A stretch of 64,000 bases of DNA, taken from positions 434,001 through 498,000 of the forward strand of contig JASSUH010000001.1 in NCBI GenBank assembly GCA_031963445.1. Direction: 5' to 3'. The translations under genes were made by a program, and so were the position numbers. The notes under the pieces were generated by a model, which saw nothing but the letters and a program-made list of their open reading frames with translations, was not told where the DNA came from and searched no databases. Each line of letters begins with the position of its first letter. Positions within the stretch are counted from its first letter, which is position 1. Shown one piece after another: positions 35,906 through 44,012 of this stretch. This stretch comes from JASSUD01 sp031963445 (GTDB lineage: Bacteria; Pseudomonadota; Gammaproteobacteria; Burkholderiales; Burkholderiaceae).

Positions 35906-36184
35906 TTATTTGCTATTGAGAGCATCCTTAAATGCTTTACCAGCGATGAACTTTACTATTTTAGTACCAGCAATTTCGAGGGGCTCGCCAGTTTTTGGGT
36001 TACGGCCTGAACGAGGAGCACGCTCACCAGGATTAAAGCTACCGAAACCGATAAACTGCACCGCATCTCCGCCGACGACAGCTTCCTTAATAGTATGCAA
36101 CAGTGCATCTACTACTTTGCCAATTTGAGCTCGGCTAATTTCAGTCTGTTCTGCCACAGAGTCAATCAGTTCCTGTTTATTCAT
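35906..36184 (-). CDS. hupA: DNA-binding protein HU
   Basis: 92-residue nucleoid protein that bends DNA and assists replication initiation. MNKQELIDSVAEQTEISRAQ, GFGSFNPGERAPRSGRNPKTGE (the DNA-clasping arm) and VKFIAGKAFKDALN are canonical. AGGGATTT lies upstream. Convergent with the transglycosylase gene, divergent from mnmC. Whether alpha or beta type cannot be told. Confidence 0.93.
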   Translation of the reverse strand: MNKQELIDSVAEQTEISRAQIGKVVDALLHTIKEAVVGGDAVQFIGFGSFNPGERAPRSGRNPKTGEPLEIAGTKIVKFIAGKAFKDALNSK

Positions 36185-36442
36185 AAAAATCCCTTTCGAG
36201 TTAAGTTGAAATGAACGCTACAAATGCGCTGATTATACGTATGTAGCCCGTACTATCTACTATTCGCGGCCTTAAGCCACTCTTTGAGGTATGTAAAGAA
36301 AATTTTTTTTACTACAGTTGCGATTTCTCGCAGTACTGCTGAAATTTGTCAAGTCCCATGATAGATAAGGGTTTCAGGCATTTTCAATAAATTAGCGACA
36401 TTTTGACTGATTGGGCGAACCTTCAGAAAAATAAAGAAATGG

Positions 36443-36464
36443 CGTTGGTTTTTACCAACGTTTT
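36443..36464. terminator. Hairpin with T-run in the HU-mnmC gap
   Basis: CGTTGGT-TTTT-ACCAACG followed by TTTT on the plus strand; no upstream plus gene, so its role is unclear. The rest of the 36185-36609 gap carries the HU promoter region and nothing else I can name. Confidence 0.35.
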
Positions 36465-36609
36465 AAGACTCTCTTCACCTGTATTTAAAGGGTTTTCAGC
36501 GAAATTGTGAGACTTAAAAGCCATGAAATTCAGCAAAAAGTTTGCGCTTAGAAAGATTTGCATGCGCTTAAACAAAAAAATTCGTCAACACATCTAAAAA
36601 TCTTTGCAA

Positions 36610-38580
36610 ATGGTCTCATCCCTTAACCCAGCCCAGCTCATCCTGAGCCAAGATGGTACGCCATATTCTTCGTTATTTGATGACATTTACCACAGTGCTA
36701 ATGGGGCTTTCTCCCAGGCGCAGCACGTATTTATTAAAGGTAATGCATTACCAACACGATGGGCCGACCGTCCTATTTTTTCGATTCTTGAAACAGGGTT
36801 TGGGCTGGGCGTCAATTTTCTTGCTACTTGGGCAGCCTGGCGCAGCGATGCTGCACGCTGCGCTCGTTTGCATTTCGTGTCAATTGAAAAACATCCTTTT
36901 ACCCAAAATGACTTGCGCTTATTCCACGAACGCACAGCGCATACCGACCTGGCTCCCCTCGCTGCTCAATTATGCGATGCCTGGCCTGTATTAACGCCTG
37001 GTTTGCATCGTTTGGAATTTGAATCACAGCGCATCATTCTTACGTTAGCTTTTGGCGATGTAAATGATCTACTGCCACAACTAAGGCTTAGTGCAGATGC
37101 TTTCTATCTAGATGGTTTTGCACCAGCTAAAAACCAAGAAATGTGGTCTCTTCCCCTATGCAAAGCGCTCGCGCGTGTAGCTACACCTGGCGCCACACTT
37201 GCCACTTATACCGCGGCAGGGATGGTACGGCGAGCGCTTAATGAGGTGGGTTTTGAAGTCCATAAAACGAAGGGATTTAATTTAAAACGAGAAATGCTAG
37301 TTGGCCAATTTGCACCACGCTGGCGCATACGGCAGCATCTTTCTCATGCCTACTCAAATAATGAAAAACATGCTCTTATCATTGGCGCTGGACTAGCCGG
37401 CTGCGCGCTTGCTGAAAGGCTGACAGCGCGCAATTGGCAGGTTTCTATTATCGAGCGTCATAAAGCAGCCGCTTGTGAAGCCTCAGGCAACCCACTTGGC
37501 CTATTTCATCCGCTCATTACACGTGATGATAATCTCGCTGCACGGCTCTCAAGAGCTGGCTTTTTATATGCTTTACAACGTTGGCAAGCACTAGTCGATA
37601 CGGGTCAACATCTCGCATGGGAAGCAAAAGGGCTGCTACAACTTGCCTCTCAACGCAAGCCAGCTGAAGATATGCAAACTATGCTTAGTCATTTTGCTTA
37701 TCCGTATGACTTCGCCAATTTTGTAACACGCAATGAAGCAAGCGCGCTCGCAGGAATTCCACTGGCAAACGGTGGCTGGTATTTCCCCAAAGGCGGCTGG
37801 ATTAACCCAAGCTCTCTGTGTCACGCACAACTTACGCTGGCTAAGCCAAACTTAACCCATTACTTTCAACGTGATGTCTGCCAATTAGTCTGGCGCGCCA
37901 ATCAATGGTGTGCATTAGATGCAGCAGGACACCAAATTGCCACAGCGCCTGTGGCAATTATCGCCAGTGCCAACGATGCCACACGACTACTTGCAAAAGC
38001 AGGTTGGCAATATGTTGCAACTCACAGCATACGTGGCCAACTCACTATTTTTCCGTCAAGCACCGCTGCTACATTACGCATCCCCGTTAGTGGAGATGGG
38101 TACTTAGCATCGATTAATAATACCCACCTACTTACTGGTGCGAGTTATGAGCTAGATGATTTTAATCAAGCACTTAGCGATACCAGCCATGCACAAAACT
38201 TTGCTTATCTTTCTCAGCTAGCCCCAACGCTCAAACAAACGACTCCATTACCAGCGCTTAACGGACGAGTAGCCTTCCGTTGTATGGCAAGCGATCGACT
38301 ACCGTTACTTGGCGCATTAGCCGATGAAGCATTAGCACGTACTCAGACAGACAAACTTACTGGCGCCCATCTCGCCGATTTACCCCGTGCTCCCGGACTT
38401 TTTAGCGCCTTTGGCTATGGCTCCCGTGGCCTTATATGGGCAGCCTTAGGAGCAGAATTAATCGCCTCTCAGTTAGAGGGTGAACCATGGCCAATCGAAT
38501 CTGCGTTAGCCGATGCAATAGACCCAGCTCGCTTTTTGCTTAAAGCATTGCGTCAGGGTCATATTAAAAAGGACGTTTAA
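36610..38580 (+). CDS. mnmC: Bifunctional tRNA mnm5s2U34 biosynthesis protein MnmC
   Basis: Finishes the wobble-uridine modification begun by MnmE-MnmG (mnmG is 5.4 kb downstream). N-terminal methyltransferase (ILETGFGLGVNFLATW, FYLDGFAPAKNQEMWS), then an FAD oxidoreductase with HALIIGAGLAGCALAERL, EASGNPLGLFHPLIT and the C-terminal FAD motif GLFSAFGYGSRGLIWAALGAEL. 656 residues, full length for the fused form. ATG 36610 (MVSSLNPAQ) is preferred over a TTG two codons earlier. Confidence 0.93.
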   Translation: MVSSLNPAQLILSQDGTPYSSLFDDIYHSANGAFSQAQHVFIKGNALPTRWADRPIFSILETGFGLGVNFLATWAAWRSDAARCARLHFVSIEKHPFTQNDLRLFHERTAHTDLAPLAAQLCDAWPVLTPGLHRLEFESQRIILTLAFGDVNDLLPQLRLSADAFYLDGFAPAKNQEMWSLPLCKALARVATPGATLATYTAAGMVRRALNEVGFEVHKTKGFNLKREMLVGQFAPRWRIRQHLSHAYSNNEKHALIIGAGLAGCALAERLTARNWQVSIIERHKAAACEASGNPLGLFHPLITRDDNLAARLSRAGFLYALQRWQALVDTGQHLAWEAKGLLQLASQRKPAEDMQTMLSHFAYPYDFANFVTRNEASALAGIPLANGGWYFPKGGWINPSSLCHAQLTLAKPNLTHYFQRDVCQLVWRANQWCALDAAGHQIATAPVAIIASANDATRLLAKAGWQYVATHSIRGQLTIFPSSTAATLRIPVSGDGYLASINNTHLLTGASYELDDFNQALSDTSHAQNFAYLSQLAPTLKQTTPLPALNGRVAFRCMASDRLPLLGALADEALARTQTDKLTGAHLADLPRAPGLFSAFGYGSRGLIWAALGAELIASQLEGEPWPIESALADAIDPARFLLKALRQGHIKKDV

Positions 38581-38775
38581 GTAATCCACAAAGATATGTG
38601 GATAAGTCGGTTGAATTCCTGCTAAAAAGCAGTGGACGAATATTGGAAAACTCACTGTTTTTCATGTAGACATAAAAGTTATCCTTTTCATCCACATTTC
38701 ATATAGGTGTTTTGCGATAAGTTATCTTTTCTTCAAGCTATTGATTTAAAAGATTTTTTTTGATTTATCCACGTC
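38581..38775. other. oriC: Cluster of DnaA-box-like sites (candidate oriC)
   Basis: Within 195 bases after mnmC: TGTGGATAA (38597-38605, exact complement of the DnaA box TTATCCACA), TAATCCACA (38582-38590), TCATCCACA (38688-38696) and TTATCCACG (38765-38773), each one mismatch. An AT-rich run (TTGATTTAAAAGATTTTTTT, 38741-38760) could be the unwinding element. The rest of the gap (38776-39056) is AT-rich and has a possible R3 right end at 39020-39035. parS and parAB lie 7-11 kb away. dnaA itself is not in the window. Confidence 0.5.
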
Positions 38776-39056
38776 AGATGAGTTGTTCTATTAGCTACTA
38801 CTAAACTTATACATATCAAAGATATAAGTATTAATACTTTCTCTACCCTATCCATTTTGAGTAGCGTTCTTCTGGTAAAAAACCTCATACTCTACGTTTG
38901 ACAAACTATGCGTAGAACAGAACTTCGTTTTGCTATGGAGCTTTTGGGTAACACCTATGGCAGCACCCTATTTTTTTGCTGTACGGATGTACTAGTAGCA
39001 AACACATTCTTTGCTATAGAGGTTATGCAGAAGTTATCTATCTCGGAGAATTTTTG

Positions 39057-40262
39057 ATGACAAATACGGCTTTTTCATTTCTCCCTAATTGGAGATTTGT
39101 GCCAGATGCTCTTTTTTGGGTGGGACTTGCGCTTTTTACAGCGGGTGTATGCGGTGAGCTATGTTGGAAAATATGGCGGCTGCCACGCATCACTGGCTAT
39201 AGTGCAATCGGCTTAATAGCGGGTTCTGCTGGTTTAGGTGTAATCGATCAAGGCTTAGTGGACCAAGCAAGATTTTTAATTGATATTGCACTTGGTTTAT
39301 TACTTTTTGAACTAGGTAACCGCCTAAGCTTTCGTTGGATTAGAACCAATCCTTGGTTAATAGCTACTAGCTTAACTGAGGCAACACTAACTTTTACGGC
39401 AGTTACATTTGTTTTGCACTTAATGAACTTTTCCTGGATCACAGCAATGTTGGCAGGATCAATTGCTCTTGCCACTTCACCAGCAATGGTGATTCAGTTA
39501 AAAAGTGAAGCTAAAAGCGAAGGACAAGTCACAGAACGGCTACTTGTTTTAACCACGCTCAATAGTATGTATGCGGTACTGCTATTAAAACTTCTATCAG
39601 CTTGGCTGCATCAGCAACACTACAAAAATATATTTGCTTCGTTTGCTGAATTGATCTATTGGGTAATCGGTTCATTTGTTCTCGCGTACATACTTGCACG
39701 CAGTTGTTATTTCCTTTATCGACGCTTTAACATGCAAGCTCAATCTTCGTTTGTTATGTTGATTGGACTTGTTTTACTGACCCTCTCACTTGCCCATGCA
39801 TTAAAGCTATCAACGACTTTTACGTTATTAGCCGCCGGCATTATTTTTAAAAATATTGATGAAAGGCCACAGCTATGGCCGACCCATTTTGGTACGGCAG
39901 GATGGTTGCTCACGGTGATTCTTTTCGTGATTACATTAATTCCATTCCAATGGCAGCTCGTTTCTATGAGTGGTCTAGCTGCGTTAGCACTTATAGCGGT
40001 GCGCTTTTTGGCTAAATTTGCGAGTGTGTTGGCTTTTGCCAAACCTAGTGGCCTTAGCCTAAAACAAGGTATGGCACTTGGACTTGCTCTCTCACCCATG
40101 TCAGCGCTGGCTTATGTGCTAGTCAATGACATTTACGCGCTCTATCCAGATATAAGCCCTGTATTGCATGCAGTGATGCTATGTTCGATTGTTGTATTAC
40201 AAATACTTTCACCGCTTCTGGTTTATTGGGGCTTGTCATTTTGCGGAGAGCGGAGGCAATAA
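39057..40262 (+). CDS. Cation:proton antiporter (CPA2 family)
   Basis: 401 residues, about 12 membrane helices, of the KefB/CPA2 Na+/H+ exchanger type: ITGYSAIGLIAGSAGLGVID, IDIALGLLLFELGNRLS and SIALATSPAMVIQLKSEAKSEG (the exchanger core). The regulatory RCK/TrkA domain of Kef channels is absent. ATG 39057 is preceded by CGGAGAA; the longer frame from 38976 looks non-coding. Followed after 4 bases by a carboxylate-amine ligase, so one operon with the SET gene. Confidence 0.85.
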   Translation: MTNTAFSFLPNWRFVPDALFWVGLALFTAGVCGELCWKIWRLPRITGYSAIGLIAGSAGLGVIDQGLVDQARFLIDIALGLLLFELGNRLSFRWIRTNPWLIATSLTEATLTFTAVTFVLHLMNFSWITAMLAGSIALATSPAMVIQLKSEAKSEGQVTERLLVLTTLNSMYAVLLLKLLSAWLHQQHYKNIFASFAELIYWVIGSFVLAYILARSCYFLYRRFNMQAQSSFVMLIGLVLLTLSLAHALKLSTTFTLLAAGIIFKNIDERPQLWPTHFGTAGWLLTVILFVITLIPFQWQLVSMSGLAALALIAVRFLAKFASVLAFAKPSGLSLKQGMALGLALSPMSALAYVLVNDIYALYPDISPVLHAVMLCSIVVLQILSPLLVYWGLSFCGERRQ

Positions 40263-40266
40263 ATTT

Positions 40267-41394
40267 ATGAGTTTGGAAACCTTTACTCCTTCTAAGCCAT
40301 TTACTTTTGGCGTTGAGCTAGAAATTCAAATAGTCAACACTTACGACTATGATTTAACTAAGGCTGCTTCAGATTTGATGCGTTTGATTAACGCTAACCA
40401 CAAATATGAAAAACTACCAGGCGACATCAAACCTGAAATTACTGAGAGCATGATTGAGATGGCGACAGGTATTTGCACCACCTATAGCCAGGCGCTCTCT
40501 GAATTAGGCGCATTGCGCGATGTACTGGTGGAAGCTGCTGATAAACTTAACGTTAACTTATGTGGTGGCGGCACCCATGCCTTCCAGCAATGGAATGATC
40601 GTCAAATTTTTGACGAGCCAAGATTTCAATATTTATCTGACTTATACGGTTACCTTGCTAAACAATTCACTGTATTTGGTCAGCATGTGCATATTGGTTG
40701 CTCTGATCCTGACAGCTCGCTTTTTTTATTACATTCGCTGTCTCGTTATATCCCTCACTTTATTGCACTCTCGGCCTCATCCCCATTTATACAAGGGGTA
40801 GATACAGGGTTTCATTCAGCTCGCTTAAATTCAGTATTTGCTTTTCCAATGAGTGGCCGCGCGCCGTTTACGTTGACCTGGAATAGCTTTGAGGAATATT
40901 TTGAAAAGATGGTGAGCACGGGCGTTGTGCAAAGCATGAAAGATTTTTATTGGGACATTCGCCCAAAACCTGGCTTTGGCACGATAGAAATACGCGTAAT
41001 GGATACCCCTCTATCCATTGAACGAGCCGCCGCTATTGCTTGCTATATACAAACATTAGCTCGATATTTGTTAATTGATAGACCGATGGTGCTGCATGAA
41101 GACGATTATCTTGCATACACCTTTAATCGTTTTGAAGCTTGTCGTTTTGGCTTAGCAGGCGATGTTGTCAATCCCCAAACGGGTGAGCGCCGCACTATTG
41201 CGCAAGATATTTTAAAAACACTTGAAGTATTAGAACCCCACGCTCAGGCACTAGGTTCTATTGATGCGCTTGAAGTAGTCAAAAATATTGTCAAAGAACA
41301 ATCTAACGACGCTACTTGGTTGCGTGAGGTGAATCAAAGAGAAGGCTCGCTTCATGAGGTAGTGCGTCAGCAATGCTTACGCTGGAGGCAGTGA
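40267..41394 (+). CDS. YbdK-type carboxylate-amine ligase (glutamate-cysteine ligase 2 family)
   Basis: 375 residues. FTFGVELEIQIVNTYDYDLT opens the GCS2 fold; EITESMIEMATGIC, VNLCGGGTHAFQQW, FGQHVHIGCSDPDSSLFLLH and GFGTIEIRVMDTPLS are the nucleotide and metal sites. Family members ligate glutamate to cysteine weakly; the physiological substrate in Burkholderia is not established. Start ATG 40267 follows GGAGG of the antiporter end. Confidence 0.88.
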   Translation: MSLETFTPSKPFTFGVELEIQIVNTYDYDLTKAASDLMRLINANHKYEKLPGDIKPEITESMIEMATGICTTYSQALSELGALRDVLVEAADKLNVNLCGGGTHAFQQWNDRQIFDEPRFQYLSDLYGYLAKQFTVFGQHVHIGCSDPDSSLFLLHSLSRYIPHFIALSASSPFIQGVDTGFHSARLNSVFAFPMSGRAPFTLTWNSFEEYFEKMVSTGVVQSMKDFYWDIRPKPGFGTIEIRVMDTPLSIERAAAIACYIQTLARYLLIDRPMVLHEDDYLAYTFNRFEACRFGLAGDVVNPQTGERRTIAQDILKTLEVLEPHAQALGSIDALEVVKNIVKEQSNDATWLREVNQREGSLHEVVRQQCLRWRQ

Positions 41395-41395
41395 A

Positions 41396-41854
41396 GTGAG
41401 TGGGCGAAAAATTGTTGTGCGGCGTTCCCAAGTGCATGGGCGAGGGGTATTCGCTGCTCGTGATTTACTAGCAGAAGAAAAAATTATTGAATACAAAGGT
41501 GAGCGTATTTCTTGGAAAAAGGCGATAAAACGTCATCCCCATGATCCAGACCATCCTCACCATACCTTTTATTTTGCTCTAGAAGATGGTCGCGTAATCG
41601 ATGGTAAATTTAATGGCAATAGTGCCCGTTGGATTAACCATTCATGCCAACCAAATTGCGAAGCAAGAGAAGAGGAGGGGGATGTCTACATCTATTCACT
41701 ATGTAACATCCAGGCTGGTGAAGAACTTTTCTACGATTACGCATTAGTGATTGAAGCTCGTCATACCGCAAAACTTAAACGTGAGTATGAATGTCACTGC
41801 AATACGCTGGAATGCCGCAAAACAATGTTGGCGCCTAAAAGCAAAAAAAGATGA
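41396..41854 (+). CDS. SET-domain protein-lysine methyltransferase
   Basis: 152 residues, almost only a SET domain with post-SET cysteines: GRGVFAARDLLAEEKIIEYKGERI, the active-site knot SARWINHSCQPNCEAREEEG, GEELFYDYA, and ECHCNTLECRKTM (zinc site). Starts with GTG one base after the preceding stop. SET enzymes are histone methyltransferases in eukaryotes; in Burkholderia this small form is chromosomal and its target unknown. In a host-living organism it could be a nuclear effector, but its place in a housekeeping operon argues against it. Confidence 0.85.
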   Translation: MSGRKIVVRRSQVHGRGVFAARDLLAEEKIIEYKGERISWKKAIKRHPHDPDHPHHTFYFALEDGRVIDGKFNGNSARWINHSCQPNCEAREEEGDVYIYSLCNIQAGEELFYDYALVIEARHTAKLKREYECHCNTLECRKTMLAPKSKKR

Positions 41855-41915
41855 GAAATTAACGAAACTCTGTCTAATTCCTTGAGCTTGTTAAGACTTT
41901 GCTTACGGTCCCTAA

Positions 41916-42060
41916 AAACCTGCTCACGATCTTCAAAAGTAGGTTGTGTTGGGGTTCCGCATTTAATTAAATGCGGAACCCCAACATGTGCATCAACAGC
42001 CTTGTATCTTGTTTTATGAGAGATCTAGAGTGGACTTTTAGAAAGATCCTTAACAGGCTC
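41916..42060. repeat. R1 MITE (145 bp)
   Basis: AAACCTGCTCACGATCTTC to GATCCTTAACAGGCTC, TAA flanks. Core GTTGGGGTTCCGCATTTAAT/TTAAATGCGGAACCCCAAC is a perfect palindrome. Confidence 0.75.
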
Positions 42061-42063
42061 TAA

Positions 42064-42315
42064 GAATCTCTAAGTAGAACGCTATTAGAGGGGCTTGGTG
42101 GGGTCGGAATTGGGATTTGCACTCCCCACCCCTCGTCTTCGAGTTAAAGGCCTCTATTTAGGCCTTTATAGGCTGTTGAATCACCCGTTGGGATTCCTTC
42201 ATCTCCCTAACCTACGACTATCGACAAAGAATCGTAGGTTGGGGTGACGAAGGAACCCCAACATGCCTACCAAGCACCTCTAATAGCGTTCTGCTTAGAG
42301 ATCATTAACAGGTCC
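42064..42315. repeat. Extended, decayed R1 copy
   Basis: GAATCTCTAAGTAGAACGC... contains two cores: a worn one (CCGTTGGGATTCC) and an intact GTAGGTTGGGGTGACGAAGG, ending AGATCATTAACAGGTCC. It may be two elements fused. Confidence 0.55.
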
Positions 42316-42456
42316 TACATAGTTTTGCAGAAGTTCTTTAAGAAATAAAAAAAGAATTTTTGAGGTTATCCTAAAAATATTTAGGAATTTTAGAAGCCAT
42401 TCTTAGGGTAAATGCTAGCTTGATGCATAAGGCGTGCTTATTTAATCTTCGGCCTA

Positions 42457-42553
42457 GGGAATTTCTGCATAACCCCTGTAGCGACAGGATAATCAACTAA
42501 GGTTTTTTATCTGCTTCGGCATTTCTTGCTACAGGTGTTATGCAGAGGTTCCC
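42457..42553. repeat. R3 MITE (97 bp)
   Basis: GGGAATTTCTGCATAACCCC to GGTGTTATGCAGAGGTTCCC with C/TAA flanks, clear inverted ends. Confidence 0.75.
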
Positions 42554-42556
42554 TAA

Positions 42557-42620
42557 GAAAACGCTGAATAAGCTGGTAGCGACGTCGGTACCGATTGCCC
42601 CAGATTTATTCAGCGTCTTC
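42557..42620. repeat. R2 MITE, short form (64 bp)
   Basis: GAAAACGCTGAATAAGCTGG to AGATTTATTCAGCGTCTTC; shares the TAA at 42554-42556 with the R3 copy and ends at TTA 42621. Confidence 0.7.
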
Positions 42621-42691
42621 TTAGTTCGACACGTCATTTTGCGAGTGGAGAGCGAGGAGACAAAATAAAAAAGCACAAAAGTGCTCACATA

Positions 42692-42722
42692 AAGCACTGC
42701 CGGTTATCTGGCAGTGCTTTTT
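42692..42722 (+). terminator. Orphan intrinsic terminator
   Basis: AAGCACTGCC-GGTTATCT-GGCAGTGCTT followed by six T, a 10-bp perfect stem. Just upstream a second small hairpin GCAC-AAAA-GTGC. No gene precedes it; the sequence 42621-42690 may be a small transcript or the end of a lost gene. Confidence 0.7.
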
Positions 42723-42752
42723 TCATTTTTATGGCAAAAAACGGAAAAATTA

Positions 42753-42872
42753 AGGAAGTGCTGAATAAACCGAGAGCAAGGCATGCCGACGCAGGCAGCG
42801 CAGTAGTACCTAATGTAAAAAAGGGAGGCCTCAGTTGTTTATTCTGCCGCTATCGGTTTATTCAGCGCTTCC
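42753..42872. repeat. R2 MITE (120 bp)
   Basis: AGGAAGTGCTGAATAAACCG to CGGTTTATTCAGCGCTTCC, a perfect ~19-bp inverted repeat, TTA at both ends. The best R2 copy of the window; core nearly identical to 18636-18757. Confidence 0.88.
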
Positions 42873-43133
42873 TTAAATAAATAAAACCGAAATAAGCATA
42901 ATTAATGCTAGGTCAGCATATAAAAAAGCTTTTCTCCAACAAAACAGTTTCTACCTCTAGCTTGCGAATCTTGATCGCCTAGTTAAGCAAGCCTTCTTAA
43001 ATATTTAGAGAACCTCTACACAACCTTAGTAATAGCAGAACGATCAACGGCTGCTCCTCGTAGGACTAATGAGTGTCTAGCTACGGTATTCCTTGCCACC
43101 GATTTATTTAGTGCTCTCTTAACTAAGCATTTT
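42873..43133. other. Repeat debris before the IS remnant
   Basis: No gene. 43013-43130 begins like R3 (AGAGAACCTCTACACAACC) and ends like R2 (CCGATTTATTTAGTGCTCTC), so it is a chimera of the two families. Confidence 0.4.
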
Positions 43134-43136
43134 TTA

Positions 43137-43908
43137 GAACCTGTTCAGGATCTTTTAAATTTGAGAGGATGCGCGTCTTTAAACGAGTGAATTTAAGAGA
43201 TGAGCCGTAAGCTATACCTAAGTGATGTAAGCCGAGCCCAATTCATTGTTAGAAAGCGTGCGTAAGCGCACGAGACCGTGCACGGTTGATTTATAAGAAG
43301 TATTTTGCGCGGTGCTGTATTTACTGAAGAGCTGTTGCCAGTGGCGCCTGCTGCCTCGTGAATACCCTAAATGGCGTACGGTGCATTCGTACTTCAGCCT
43401 GTGGAGTGAGCCTGCCCAAGACGGCGTGAGCGTGTTGGAGCAGGCTCTTAAAAAATGTGGTTGGCGTGGTCCGACTCGCACGGGAGCGGAACTTCTCGCC
43501 GAGGCTATTAATCGTGGACGCGCAGAGTGTGAAGAATAGTGCGAGAGAGAAAGGATACGACGAGGGCAAAAAGGTGTCAGGGATTAAGTGTCACATTGCA
43601 GTGGATACGCAAGGGTTGCCGCATGCGATTGCCGTGACGCGGGCGAATGTGAAGGCTCTTGCCCATTCTCAGAAAAGCTTGAATCGTGTTCAGGTGGTAT
43701 TGGCTGATGGTGTTTATCGTGGCGTACCTTTTGCGCAGGTCATACGTGAAACGGTTAAGGCCGTCATGTTGGGGTTCCTGCGTCACCCCAACCTACGATT
43801 TTTGGCAATTTTCGTAGGTTGGGGTGAAGGGTTTAATTAGATACGGAACCCCAACATGCCTACCAACCACCTCTCAGCGCCTTCTGCTTAGAGATCCTAA
43901 ACAGGTTT
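43137..43908 (+). mobile_element. IS5-family element remnant with R1-type ends
   Basis: Starts GAACCTGTTCAGGATC and ends GATCCTAAACAGGTTTTT, flanked by TTA (43134-43136) and TTA (43909-43911). It contains broken transposase (43312-43757) and, on the right, a complete R1 core (GTTGGGGTTCC...GTAGGTTGGGGTGAAGG). Outer ends of R1 and this IS therefore belong to the same system; see findings. Confidence 0.75.
43312..43757 (+). pseudogene. IS5-family transposase, frameshifted and truncated
   Basis: First frame (43312-43539): CCQWRLLPREYPKWRTVHSY, the N-terminal region of IS5/IS1031-group transposases. Second frame (about 43500-43757): LLIVDAQSVKNSAREKGYDE, GKKVSGIKCHIAVDTQGLPH, ADGVYRGVPFAQ, with the first Asp of the DDE triad in DAQSVKN. 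The frame changes near 43500 and the final DDE Glu region is missing, replaced by R1 core. It cannot be active. Confidence 0.85.
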
Positions 43909-43959
43909 TTAGAAAATTTTTTAAAAAAACTTTATAAAACTTCAATTAGCGGGGGAAGT

Positions 43960-43965
43960 TATAAT
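43960..43965 (+). promoter_or_regulatory. Possible -10 box before mnmG
   Basis: Exact TATAAT 48 bases before the mnmG ATG; no convincing -35 hexamer at 16-18 bases. Confidence 0.35.
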
Positions 43966-44012
43966 TAGCCCTTTATCTTTGTAAAAGGTTCAGGCGCAAT
44001 ACGCGAAAAACC

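Noticed and set aside
38976..39056. N-terminal extension of the antiporter
   Set aside because: Non-conserved Cys/Tyr-rich codons overlapping an R3-like end; ATG 39057 has a clear ribosome site.
41396..41854. SET protein as a recently acquired eukaryotic gene
   Set aside because: It sits in a tight operon with ordinary codon use, and similar small SET genes are common in Burkholderiaceae.
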